A stretch of 64,000 nucleotides of DNA from SPDF01 sp963699825 (GTDB lineage: Bacteria > Gemmatimonadota > Gemmatimonadetes > Gemmatimonadales > GWC2-71-9): positions 496,001 to 560,000 of the forward strand of contig CAVOVI010000004.1 of assembly GCA_963699825.1 (NCBI GenBank). Direction: 5' to 3'. Under the pieces are notes generated by a model. It was given only the letters and a program-made list of their open reading frames with translations. It made no database searches and was not told the DNA's origin. The position numbers and the translations under genes are program-made. Numbering within the stretch: the stretch's first letter is position 1; the number at the start of each line of letters is the position of its first letter. Positions 30,131 through 38,011 of this stretch are shown piece after piece.

Positions 30131-32184
30131 TGGGACTCCTTCCCGTGGCAGGTCTCGCAGCGCCCCGACAGCGGGCGATAGCGCAGTGGTTCCGTGGGTG
30201 GTGCCGCCGCGTCACGCACGTGGCACTGCCCGCAGGGCAGTGTCTCGTGGGCGCCAGTGAGCCGGAACGACGCGTCAGTCTCGTGGTTGAAGGCGGCCGC
30301 CGGTGCGAAGGCGTCCACGGTGTGGCAGGCGTGGCAGCCACCTTTGGCATCCCACGCAGCGAACTGGTCGCCATGCGGGGTCTCGTGGCAGTCCGCGCAC
30401 GCGCGCATCGCCGTAAACTGCAGCACGCCGAACCGGCTCTTGGCCAGCACCAGCGTGGATTGCGCCTGGGTGGCGGGCGGACGGATCAATTCTTCGTGAC
30501 AGGCCGAGCAGGCCGTCGCCCGGTGCGCCCCTTCAAGCGGGAAATCAAAGAGGCCGTGCACGCTCACGGTGGTGGTGGATGGGCGGAAGACCCGCGTGCT
30601 GTGACACGTGGGACAGCCGCTTGGCTGGGCCCGGGCCCCGCCCCTCGCGAAGCGGCCGGTGTGGGGGTCGACGTGACACGCCACGCACTCGGTCTCGGCG
30701 AGCTGAAAGCGGAACCGCGCCTTGCCGAGGGCGGGAGTGGCGGTCATCGGTGGCAGCAAGGCACGGCCGACGCCGTGACAGACCACGCAGTCGATCTCCT
30801 GATGTCGCCCGTCGAGCGCCAGCTTCGTCTGCGCGTGCGCCGCGCTGTCGAACGTGCTCGGGGTCCAGCCGGTCACGCGGTGACAGCTGGCGCATTCGCC
30901 CTGGCTGGTGCTCGCCTTGAGCTGACCGCCGTGGTCGTCGGCATGGCAATCCACGCAACGGTCGTACTTCGGCCGCATCACGACCTTGGCGCTGCCGAGG
31001 GTCGTCGCGGCGCCCGTTGCGCTGCTCCGGGTATGGCACGCGGCGCACTTCACCGCCAGGTGCTGTCCTTCGAGCGGATACGCCGTCGTGGCGTGGCTCG
31101 CCGTCGTGTAGGTTGACGGCGCAAACCCGCTCACCGAATGGCACGACGCGCAATCCACCCTGCGGCCCGCCAGCGTGGCCGTGCCGTTGTGGGCACCCGA
31201 GTGACAGTCGGTGCAGGCGGTGAAGACCGGCTTCTTGAGGGCAGGCGTCGAGAAGTCCTTGTGGCAGCTCGCGCAGGGTGTGATCAGATGCCTGCCCCGG
31301 AGAGGGTAGGCGGTCCGGTCGTGGTCAAATCGATTCTTGTCGATGATCTGGAATCCCATGGTGCTGTGGCAATCGGCGCACTTCGGGCCGAGCCCGCCAT
31401 TGTGCGGGTCGGCGTGGCAGCTAGCGCAGGTCTCAAATGACACCGGCTTGTAGACGGGCACGAGGTGCCCCTTCCCGTCGCTCCGAGGCGAGAGCCGGGC
31501 GTCGAGATGGCACTTGTCGCACTTCACCTCGGCGTGCTTCTCGGTGAGCGTATACGCCGTGGTGTCATGGTTAAACCCCGGCGTGACCGTCCACGAGCCG
31601 GCATCATGGCAGACGGTGCAGTTCTGCTTGAGCGCTCCGCGATGGACGTCCTCGTGGCAGCTGGTGCAGGTGGTGTCCAGGCCCGTGTAGCCCTGCCCGG
31701 TCTTTCGCACCGAGAGCGCCTTCACCCCCGGGACCTGGAACTTGTCGGCGTGGCAATCGTCGCACCTGGCCTCGGCGTGCTTCTGCACAAGTGCCCATCC
31801 CGCGCGCTTGTGATTGAAGCTCCTGGCACTGCCGTCGGGCCACTTGACCATTTCAAAGTCCTTTCCTGCATGATCCGGGTGACAGGAGGCACAGGACGTC
31901 CCCTGCACGGCAGCGCTCCCGTGAAATCCGCGCCCCTGGTCGAGAAGTCTGCCGATATCCTTGTGACAGGCCGCGCACTGCCCGGTCATCGCGTCCCGGC
32001 GATTGCCGTGACAGGTCGTGCACTGCGTCGGCCCCTCGAGCGACGCATGCGCGCTCGCGAGGGGGCCCGGAGAGATCTGGGCCGCAAGCGGCCCGGCCGT
32101 CAGCATCCACCAGCCCAGGGCGAGCGCCGTGACGCGGACGAGAAGCGAAATAACACTGCCGCCTCGCCGACCTACCTGAACCAC
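30127..32184 (-). CDS. 23-haem periplasmic c-type cytochrome
   Basis: This protein of about 685 residues has a signal peptide (Arg-rich start, hydrophobic LVRVTALALGWWML, cleavage near LAAQ) and 23 C-x-x-C-H motifs spread evenly to the last ten residues. Many motifs pair with a distal histidine in segments such as FNHDTTAYTL, which would give bis-His low-spin haems. GTG 32184 lies 13 bp inside the cytochrome b gene and is the only start that supplies a signal peptide; the longer open frame upstream is out-of-frame sequence of that gene. It ends in an ATGA overlap with the 28-haem gene. It is the likely periplasmic relay between the membrane cytochrome and the outer-membrane components. Confidence 0.88.
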   Translation of the reverse strand: MVQVGRRGGSVISLLVRVTALALGWWMLTAGPLAAQISPGPLASAHASLEGPTQCTTCHGNRRDAMTGQCAACHKDIGRLLDQGRGFHGSAAVQGTSCASCHPDHAGKDFEMVKWPDGSARSFNHKRAGWALVQKHAEARCDDCHADKFQVPGVKALSVRKTGQGYTGLDTTCTSCHEDVHRGALKQNCTVCHDAGSWTVTPGFNHDTTAYTLTEKHAEVKCDKCHLDARLSPRSDGKGHLVPVYKPVSFETCASCHADPHNGGLGPKCADCHSTMGFQIIDKNRFDHDRTAYPLRGRHLITPCASCHKDFSTPALKKPVFTACTDCHSGAHNGTATLAGRRVDCASCHSVSGFAPSTYTTASHATTAYPLEGQHLAVKCAACHTRSSATGAATTLGSAKVVMRPKYDRCVDCHADDHGGQLKASTSQGECASCHRVTGWTPSTFDSAAHAQTKLALDGRHQEIDCVVCHGVGRALLPPMTATPALGKARFRFQLAETECVACHVDPHTGRFARGGARAQPSGCPTCHSTRVFRPSTTTVSVHGLFDFPLEGAHRATACSACHEELIRPPATQAQSTLVLAKSRFGVLQFTAMRACADCHETPHGDQFAAWDAKGGCHACHTVDAFAPAAAFNHETDASFRLTGAHETLPCGQCHVRDAAAPPTEPLRYRPLSGRCETCHGKESQ

Positions 32185-33167
32185 GTAGCGCCCACCGACA
32201 CGACCACCACGACGTGGATGATCACCGCCACGAGCGCCGTGATTGCCAGGGGGCGGTGGGCAACGTGCCAGAACCGAAGGATGTTCTGGGTTGCGCCCAG
32301 CATGCGCGACTGCTGCACCAGGGCCATCTCCCGGTTCGCAAGGCGGAGCACTTCCTTCAGTGCCGCCGCATCCTCGCGGCGCTGCATCGGCCGCCGTCCC
32401 TTGATCTGCTTGCGCAGCGTGGCCGCCGCGCGACGGCGGCTGAGGTCGTCGGCCACCATGCGGCGCATGGTCGGCCAGAGGCCGAGGCCCCCGGTCGGGG
32501 CAGGATCGGCAGCGAGCACCGCCTCGACTTCTGCGACTCCCAGGCCCGAGCGCGCGGCGATCTCGTCGAGGAGCTCCTGCCGCTGGGCGGCGATTTCTTC
32601 GATGGTCAGCTCGACGCCGGCCTGACTGCGCGGAATTCGCGCGTAGATGTAGCGACCCACGATGCCGCTGAGCCACACCACCATCATCGACCAGAAACCG
32701 AGGCCAATCACACCGCCGAACTGCCAGGTGGCGTGCGCCGCCACCAGCAGTGGCAAGCCGAGCGCGGCCAGCGCGTGTACGTTCAACCACTTGGAAATGG
32801 GTCCGGTGAACGCGAGCCAACGGAACTTCTTCCGCAGCGGGTAGAGCCACAGGAAGAGGAAGATCAGGAGTGCCAGCACCCCGGCGGTCTGGCCGAGATA
32901 CCCTGAGGGGCGGAGCCAGATGTGCAGCGGATCCCGAACCTGTTCGGCGCGAGGCAACAGGTAGTACCGCATTCCAAAGAGGTTCAGGGCGACGAGGGCG
33001 GCGCCGAGGACGAGGGCGGCGGTTGTCGCCGGGGAACGTCTCGGTTTCGACAGGGGCCGGCGCGGCGCATGGACTCGCGCCGCCGGCGGCCCGGCCGTAG
33101 CAGAGGATGGGCGTCGCTCCGCCGCCGTGGCAGCCCGTGCGGCGGGAGCCAGATTCGAAGTGGGCAT
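32172..33167 (-). CDS. Diheme cytochrome b-like membrane subunit
   Basis: This 331-residue protein has a Pro/Ala/Arg-rich cytoplasmic N-terminus and five predicted helices (about 47-66, 88-110, 127-148, 152-176 and 303-326). H131 and H145 in helix 3, and H304 and H318 flanking helix 5, form two pairs each 14 residues apart, the spacing of bis-His b haems in cytochrome b. Between helices 4 and 5 lies a charged helical insert of about 120 residues. As first gene of the operon it is the natural quinol dehydrogenase feeding electrons to the multihaem proteins. It is not a canonical b561, NapC or CymA. ATG 33167 is weakly preceded by AGAAAG. Confidence 0.8.
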   Translation of the reverse strand: MPTSNLAPAARAATAAERRPSSATAGPPAARVHAPRRPLSKPRRSPATTAALVLGAALVALNLFGMRYYLLPRAEQVRDPLHIWLRPSGYLGQTAGVLALLIFLFLWLYPLRKKFRWLAFTGPISKWLNVHALAALGLPLLVAAHATWQFGGVIGLGFWSMMVVWLSGIVGRYIYARIPRSQAGVELTIEEIAAQRQELLDEIAARSGLGVAEVEAVLAADPAPTGGLGLWPTMRRMVADDLSRRRAAATLRKQIKGRRPMQRREDAAALKEVLRLANREMALVQQSRMLGATQNILRFWHVAHRPLAITALVAVIIHVVVVVSVGATWFR

Positions 33168-33260
33168 CGAGCTTTCTGTCTTTGATGGGGCCGTAGGATT
33201 ACGGATCCCTATTCAGCAAGGATCCTACCCAAATGAAGGCACCGTGAGAAAGTTGCCTAA

Positions 33261-33292
33261 GGCATTGCTATATAGAATGTTATAGTATTGCC
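33261..33292. promoter_or_regulatory. Imperfect inverted repeat, likely operator
   Basis: GGCATTGCTATA (33261-33272) and TATAGTATTGCC (33281-33292) are complementary at 10 of 12 positions around an 8 bp spacer. The dyad sits in the AT-rich island where the minus-strand operon promoter is expected. Confidence 0.5.
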
Positions 33293-33326
33293 AGGGGCAC
33301 ATGTTAGGCGGCTGTGTGGAACGATT

Positions 33327-33342
33327 CATTACAGCTGTAATG
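33327..33342. promoter_or_regulatory. Perfect 16 bp palindrome, likely operator
   Basis: CATTACAGCTGTAATG is an exact palindrome between the divergent promoters, the size and symmetry of a dimeric repressor or activator site (for example GntR, MarR or AraC-independent classes). No matching regulator gene is in the window. Confidence 0.5.
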
Positions 33343-33483
33343 GCACGATTCAAATTCGGGACGCGAAGTGCCGTGCAGGGCGTCCCAGGGAGGGGCCACG
33401 CCGCCATTCCTCGCCCCTTGGACGGCGATGAACGGCGTGAACGCTGCGTCAGCGGGGTGGGGGTCCGCGGCTTGGCGCAGCCC

Positions 33484-33499
33484 TGTGACGTACCTCACG
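33484..33499. promoter_or_regulatory. CRP/FNR-family-like binding site
   Basis: TGTGA-cgtacc-TCACG at 33484-33499 matches the TGTGA-N6-TCACA consensus with one mismatch, about 63 bp upstream of the flavoprotein ATG. It suggests control by a CRP-type regulator. Confidence 0.4.
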
Positions 33500-33561
33500 C
33501 GCAGTCTGCCCGAGCCGTTTGCACCCTGCATCGCCGCTCGAACCTCAACTGCTGAGTGACA

Positions 33562-34929
33562 ATGGACCTCCTGATCTATGCCGTCTTTGCCCTCTTCCTC
33601 GTCGGCCCCCTCGTGCTGCACATCCGGAAGACCCGACGGCGGGAGCGGGAGGCGCTGGCCGCGGCCGAACGCGGCAAGCTCCATTCGAGCGGACCGAAGG
33701 CCCAGCACCCGCACATTGATGTGTCCCACTGCATCGGCTGCGGCGCCTGCGTGGACGTCTGTCCGGAGGGAAATGTCCTGGCGGTGGTCGCGGGCAAGGC
33801 CGCCATCGTGAACGGTCACAAGTGCATCGGGCACGGACTCTGTGCCGACGCCTGCCCGGTCGGTGCCATCGAGATCGTGATGGCCGATCCGAGCATCAGC
33901 GCCGACATGCCCCGTCTCTCGCGCGAGTACGAGACCAACATCCCCGGCCTCTTCATCATCGGAGAACTCGGCGGGCTGGCCCTCATCAAGAACGCGGTGA
34001 ATCAGGGCCGCGAGTGCATGGACACGATTGCCCGGCGCGTCGCGTCACAGCCGAGCACGTCGGAGGTGCTCGACGTCTGCATCGTCGGCGCCGGCCCGGG
34101 CGGGTTGAGCGCCTCCCTGCGTGCCGTCGAACGGGCGCTGAGCTACGTGACCCTCGAGCAGGAGGCGATCGGCGGCACGGTAGCCAAGTATCCCCGACAG
34201 AAGCTGGTGATGACGAGCCCGGTGGAGTTTCCGCTCCACGGTAGGTTCAAGAAACTGGAAGTCTCGAAGGAAGAACTGCTCGCGTTCTGGGCCTCCGTGA
34301 TCGCGAAGGGAGACCTGACGATCCGGACTCAGGAGAAGGTGCAGGCGGTCGACCAGGAATCCGATGGGACGTTCCACATCACGAGTACGGGCGGCACCTA
34401 CCGAACCCGGAACGTGGTCCTGGCCCTCGGTCGACGAGGAACGCCGAGAAAGCTGAACATCCCCGGTGAGGAGCTGCCCAAGGTGATGTACAGCCTCATC
34501 GCAGCGGAGGCCTACGTCAATGCGAAGATCCTCGTGGTTGGCGGGGGTGACAGTGCGGTGGAGGCGGCGCTCGGACTGGCGTATCAGAAGGGAAACCAGG
34601 TTACCCTCTCCTACCGGAAGGCGGAGTTCAGCCGGATTAAGGAGCGCAATGCGAAGAAGCTGCAAGAGGCCCTGAAAGGGAAGAAGCTCCGCGTGCTCTT
34701 CGAGTCCCAGCCCACCGAGGTTCGGGAGAAATCGGTGTTGATCTCGGTGGGCGGTGCGGTGACCGAACTGCCCAACGACTGGATGTGGGTGTTTGCAGGC
34801 GGCGAACCGCCGAACGTCTTTCTCAAGAAGATCGGCGTGGCCATGGGCGACCAGGACCTGACCGCAGCCGCCGGCGACGAGGCTCGCCTGGCGCTGGCGC
34901 ATCCGCCGTTGGCCGGGGATATTTCATAG
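33562..34929 (+). CDS. Membrane-anchored 2[4Fe-4S] ferredoxin / FAD-NAD(P) oxidoreductase
   Basis: This 455-residue protein starts with one membrane helix (2-20). A bacterial-ferredoxin domain follows with C57, C60, C63, C67 and a second set C88, H91, C94, C98, in which His replaces one Cys. Next comes a thioredoxin-reductase-like domain with the FAD motif G176-A-G-P-G-G and the NAD(P) motif GGGDSA near 327. The T-x-I-PGLFIIGELGG segment (125-140), normally C-terminal in such flavoproteins, precedes the FAD motif. No redox-active C-x-x-C is seen. It probably moves electrons between NAD(P)H and an FeS or haem partner and is divergent from the cytochrome operon. GTG 33556 is an alternative start. 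Confidence 0.85.
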   Translation: MDLLIYAVFALFLVGPLVLHIRKTRRREREALAAAERGKLHSSGPKAQHPHIDVSHCIGCGACVDVCPEGNVLAVVAGKAAIVNGHKCIGHGLCADACPVGAIEIVMADPSISADMPRLSREYETNIPGLFIIGELGGLALIKNAVNQGRECMDTIARRVASQPSTSEVLDVCIVGAGPGGLSASLRAVERALSYVTLEQEAIGGTVAKYPRQKLVMTSPVEFPLHGRFKKLEVSKEELLAFWASVIAKGDLTIRTQEKVQAVDQESDGTFHITSTGGTYRTRNVVLALGRRGTPRKLNIPGEELPKVMYSLIAAEAYVNAKILVVGGGDSAVEAALGLAYQKGNQVTLSYRKAEFSRIKERNAKKLQEALKGKKLRVLFESQPTEVREKSVLISVGGAVTELPNDWMWVFAGGEPPNVFLKKIGVAMGDQDLTAAAGDEARLALAHPPLAGDIS

Positions 34930-34953
34930 TCACCCCGTCACACCGGAGATTCG

Positions 34954-35265
34954 ATGAGCACCACCCCCGTCACCGTCGTCATCACCTATCGCGCACAGCC
35001 CGGCAAGGGCGCCGCGGCACGGGCCGCCCTCGCCCCGCTGATCAAGACGGTACTTGCTGAGGAACCCGACTGCCTCGGCATCACCACCCTGCAGGACGCG
35101 GCGGACGACACCCGCTTCCTGCTCTACGAGCGCTGGACGAGCCAGGCCGCCTACACCGGCCCACACATGCAGACTCCGCACATCAGGGCGTTCATCCAGG
35201 GGGCCGCGGCCATCTTCGCCGGTCCGCCGGACATCAGCTTCTGGAACGACGTGTCGGCGGCTTGA
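34954..35265 (+). CDS. ABM-domain putative quinol monooxygenase
   Basis: This 103-residue protein of the antibiotic-biosynthesis-monooxygenase (dimeric ferredoxin-like) fold shows VVITYRAQPGKG at the start, the central FLLYERWTSQAAYTGPHMQTPHI helix-strand, and a short C-terminus. Such small enzymes (YgiN-like) act on quinols or haem-like substrates without cofactors. GGAG precedes ATG 34954. It lies 24 bp after the flavoprotein gene on the same strand and is probably co-transcribed, consistent with a redox role. Confidence 0.82.
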   Translation: MSTTPVTVVITYRAQPGKGAAARAALAPLIKTVLAEEPDCLGITTLQDAADDTRFLLYERWTSQAAYTGPHMQTPHIRAFIQGAAAIFAGPPDISFWNDVSAA

Positions 35266-35333
35266 ACCTGAGTCGGACCGCATCCCTCTGACAGTCGCCG
35301 GGCTGGCCCGCACCTCTTCCCGAAAGGACTGAC

Positions 35334-35861
35334 ATGCCGCATCGTCCCTCGACGTTCGTCCTCGCCCTGCTCTGCATCGTGGGCGCATCCGCAGGCTCCG
35401 CCCAGGACCGCCCCGCGGCCCGGCCGGCCGATGTTGGCTCCATCGACAGCATTATCACCACTCTTTACGCCGTCATCAGCGGCCCGGTCGGGCAGCCGCG
35501 GCAGTGGGATCGATTTCATTCGTTGATGCATCCCGACGCCCGCCTGGTACCCACCGGCTGTGACACCGCAGGAACGTGCCGGCTGCGCATCATGACGCCG
35601 GCCGAGTATCAGACGCGAGCGGATTCGTTCCTCGTGGCGATGGGGTTCACCGAACGCGAGCTGAAGCGGCGCACCGAGCGCTACGGAGCCATCGCCCATG
35701 CCTTCAGTTCCTATGAGAGCCTGCGCCGTGGCGAGACCACCCCATTTGCCCGCGGAATCAACTCGATCCAGTTGTTCTGGGATGGGACCCGCTGGTGGAT
35801 CCTCTCCGTCTTCTGGGACGCGGAACGACCCGGCAATCCCCTGCCCCAAGCATTCGAATAG
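35334..35861 (+). CDS. Secreted NTF2/SnoaL-like protein
   Basis: This 175-residue protein has a signal peptide (cleavage near GSAQD). Its mature domain reads like the NTF2-like fold: an initial helix with IDSIITTLYAVISG, a FHSLMHPDARLVP strand, and late WDGTRWWILSVFWD strands. A single pair of cysteines (GCDTAGTC) could form a disulfide. Many such proteins have no known activity. It lies 68 bp after the monooxygenase gene. Confidence 0.7.
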   Translation: MPHRPSTFVLALLCIVGASAGSAQDRPAARPADVGSIDSIITTLYAVISGPVGQPRQWDRFHSLMHPDARLVPTGCDTAGTCRLRIMTPAEYQTRADSFLVAMGFTERELKRRTERYGAIAHAFSSYESLRRGETTPFARGINSIQLFWDGTRWWILSVFWDAERPGNPLPQAFE

Positions 35862-35872
35862 GCGGGTGCTCG

Positions 35873-36352
35873 ATGCGCGCAAAGCTGTTCAATCGCGAGG
35901 GCCGACTCGTCGGGCCGGTGGAGACGGCGCGGGTCGTGAAGACCGACGCCGAGTGGCAGGCGCAGTTGACGCCCGAGCAGTTCCGCATCGCTCGCGGCAA
36001 GGGCACCGAGGCGCCCCACTGCGGCACGCTGCTCGACAACAAGCGCGACGGGGTGTACACCTGCCTCTGTTGCGGGCTTCCGTTGTTCGTGTCGGACCAC
36101 AAGTTCCAGTCGGGGACCGGGTGGCCCAGTTTCTTCCAGCCGATTGCCGCCGAGAATGTGACGACGGAGGAGGATCGCTCCTACGGCATGCGGCGGACCG
36201 AGATTCTCTGCGCCCGGTGCGATGCCCACCTCGGTCATGTCTTCGAGGATGGGCCGCGTCCGTCCGGGCTCCGGTACTGCGTGAATTCGGAATCGCTGAC
36301 CTTCACCGATGCGGCCGACGTCGCCTCGCTCGCTGAAGAAACGGCTGGATAA
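35873..36352 (+). CDS. msrB: Peptide-methionine (R)-S-oxide reductase
   Basis: This 159-residue MsrB repairs methionine-R-sulfoxide in proteins. Visible elements are the zinc cysteines CLCCG and CARCD, the GTGWPSF substrate loop, AHLGHVF, and the catalytic cysteine in RYCVNSESL. The N-terminus before the domain is slightly longer than minimal MsrB but has no signal peptide, so it is cytoplasmic. ATG 35873 lies 12 bp after the preceding stop; the upstream-open frame runs inside that gene. Confidence 0.95.
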   Translation: MRAKLFNREGRLVGPVETARVVKTDAEWQAQLTPEQFRIARGKGTEAPHCGTLLDNKRDGVYTCLCCGLPLFVSDHKFQSGTGWPSFFQPIAAENVTTEEDRSYGMRRTEILCARCDAHLGHVFEDGPRPSGLRYCVNSESLTFTDAADVASLAEETAG

Positions 36353-36462
36353 GCAATGGCGAAGCCGAAACCCGCACCTCGGACCCCCAGCGACCTGGGT
36401 GAAGCGCTCCCCTTGCGCACATCTGGACGCACTTACCTCGACTCCCTACCTTCTTTCACACG

Positions 36463-36888
36463 ATGACACCACCTCCTGTGCCATCACCGACTTCGCAGGC
36501 CGCTGTCGCGCGCATCCTGTACCTGAGCCTCAGTGTGAGCGCCGGTGCCCTTACCGCCCTCGCATGGTACTTCCGTGGCTCGCTCGCAATTCCCGACGGT
36601 ACGAGTGGGGCAGTAACCTTCGCGGCATACGCCCTGGCTGCCTCGGGACTCCTCGCCGGACTGGCGTTCCGCCGCCTCATCCCGGAGCGCGCCACCTCAC
36701 AAGATCCCGACAGCTGGTGGCGCCAGCACATCCCGAAAGCCGTGGCGGTATGGGCAATCGGCGAAGGGACGGTGCTGGTGGGCGCGCTCGTGCTCGCGGT
36801 GGGTGGGCCGACGATTGCCGCTGTTGCCGTGATTCTCGCTGGATTCGGGGTCCTGCTGGCCACCGCTCCCAGCCGACTGGCCCCTTGA
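36463..36888 (+). CDS. Small four-helix membrane protein
   Basis: This 141-residue protein has four hydrophobic segments (about 17-36, 50-68, 90-110 and 113-133) and a short polar loop with PERATSQDPDSWW. No motif identifies it. ATG 36463 follows a 110 bp gap after msrB. It may be a small integral membrane subunit or sensor; function unknown. Confidence 0.6.
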   Translation: MTPPPVPSPTSQAAVARILYLSLSVSAGALTALAWYFRGSLAIPDGTSGAVTFAAYALAASGLLAGLAFRRLIPERATSQDPDSWWRQHIPKAVAVWAIGEGTVLVGALVLAVGGPTIAAVAVILAGFGVLLATAPSRLAP

Positions 36889-36932
36889 GCTGACCTCTGC
36901 CGTCGTCACATCCTCTTACGCACCGGACTCAC

Positions 36933-38000
36933 ATGCCTCCCCGTTCCTATGATTTTCTGACCCGCCTCCTCGATGCTCCCGGCCCCTCCGGCTTCGAGGC
37001 CGCCCCCGCACGGCTCTGGCGCGGCGAGGCTGCCGCCTTCGCCGACGACGTCCGGAGCGACGTGCACGGGAACTGTTACGCCACTGTCAACGGAGCGGGA
37101 TCCCCGCGCATCATGTTCGCCGGCCATCTCGACGAGATCGGGTTGATGGTCGTCCATGTGGACGACGACGGCTTCCTCTCCTTCGCTGGCATCGGCGGGT
37201 GGGACTCGCAGGTGTTCGTAGGGCAGCGCGTCACCCTGCTCGGGCACGCCGGCCCGGTGGAGGGAGTGATCGGAAAGAAGGCCATTCACCTGATGGAAAA
37301 GGACGACCGCGAGAAAGTCTCGAAGGTCGAGGATCTCTGGGTGGACATCGGAGCGAAGAATCGGAAGGAAGCGCTGACCCGAGTAAAAGTGGGGGACCCC
37401 GGTGTGCTGACCTCGAATGTCTTGCGGCTGCCGAACGGACGCCTCTCCAGCCGCTCACTCGACAATCGCATCGGCGCCTACGTGGTGCTCGAGGCGCTGC
37501 GCCTGCTGGCGGGAAAGCGCCTGGCGGCGCGGGTGACGGCGGTGGGAACGACACAGGAGGAGATCGGCTATACGGGCGGCGGGGCGCGCACCAGTGCGAC
37601 GGAACTCGACGCGCAGGTGGCCATCGTGGTCGACGTGACGCACGCCACGGATTATCCGGGCATCGACAAGCGGCGCCACGGCGACTACAAACTGGGTGGG
37701 GGGCCGGTGCTCAGCCGCGGCAGCGCCGTCAATGCCGCCGTCTTCGACCGGCTGGTGGCCGCGGCGGAGAAGGAAAAGATCCCCTATTCCGTCGAGGCTG
37801 CGCCGCGGATGACCAGCACCGACGCGGACCACATCTTCACCGCCGCCCGCGGCGTGGCCACCGGCGTGGTGAGCGTGCCGTTGCGCTACATGCACAGCCC
37901 GAACGAACTGGTGCAGCTGGAAGATCTCGACCGCGCCGCCCGCCTGCTCGCCGCCTTCGCACGGGCGGTCAAACCGAACACCGAGTTCGCGCCGCAGTAG
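36933..38000 (+). CDS. M42-family metalloaminopeptidase
   Basis: This 355-residue cytoplasmic dodecamer-type peptidase releases N-terminal residues from peptides. Metal ligands are visible in order: H in AGHLDEIG, D in SRSLDNRIG, E-E in TTQEEIG, D in VVDVTHATD, and the final H in RYMHSPNELV. The length is the family norm. It was formerly annotated as a glucanase (cellulase M). It is convergent with the HEAT-repeat gene, with only 11 bp between stops. Confidence 0.93.
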   Translation: MPPRSYDFLTRLLDAPGPSGFEAAPARLWRGEAAAFADDVRSDVHGNCYATVNGAGSPRIMFAGHLDEIGLMVVHVDDDGFLSFAGIGGWDSQVFVGQRVTLLGHAGPVEGVIGKKAIHLMEKDDREKVSKVEDLWVDIGAKNRKEALTRVKVGDPGVLTSNVLRLPNGRLSSRSLDNRIGAYVVLEALRLLAGKRLAARVTAVGTTQEEIGYTGGGARTSATELDAQVAIVVDVTHATDYPGIDKRRHGDYKLGGGPVLSRGSAVNAAVFDRLVAAAEKEKIPYSVEAAPRMTSTDADHIFTAARGVATGVVSVPLRYMHSPNELVQLEDLDRAARLLAAFARAVKPNTEFAPQ

Positions 38001-38011
38001 CGGCGCACCGC

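Larger units (their letters stand above)
33168..33561. other. 394 bp divergent intergenic control region
   Basis: The region between the cytochrome operon and the flavoprotein gene holds no convincing gene; an 84-codon frame at 33301-33555 has no ribosome site or family signal. It contains an unusually AT-rich island at about 33253-33300 with TATA-like hexamers on both strands, two dyads, and a CRP-like site, listed separately. It should carry both divergent promoters. Confidence 0.7.

Noticed and set aside
32185..32850. N-terminal extension of the 23-haem cytochrome to 907 residues
   Set aside because: The extra 222 residues are Arg/Gly/Pro-rich and overlap the cytochrome b gene out of frame. 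GTG 32184 gives a proper signal peptide.
33200..33226. Two GGATCC hexamers flanking an 11 bp spacer
   Set aside because: Each hexamer is a self-palindrome that can recur by chance; the hairpin is weak and lacks the features of a terminator or operator.
33301..33555. 84-codon frame in the divergent control region
   Set aside because: It contains the CRP-like site and the palindrome, lacks a ribosome site and has no recognisable sequence.
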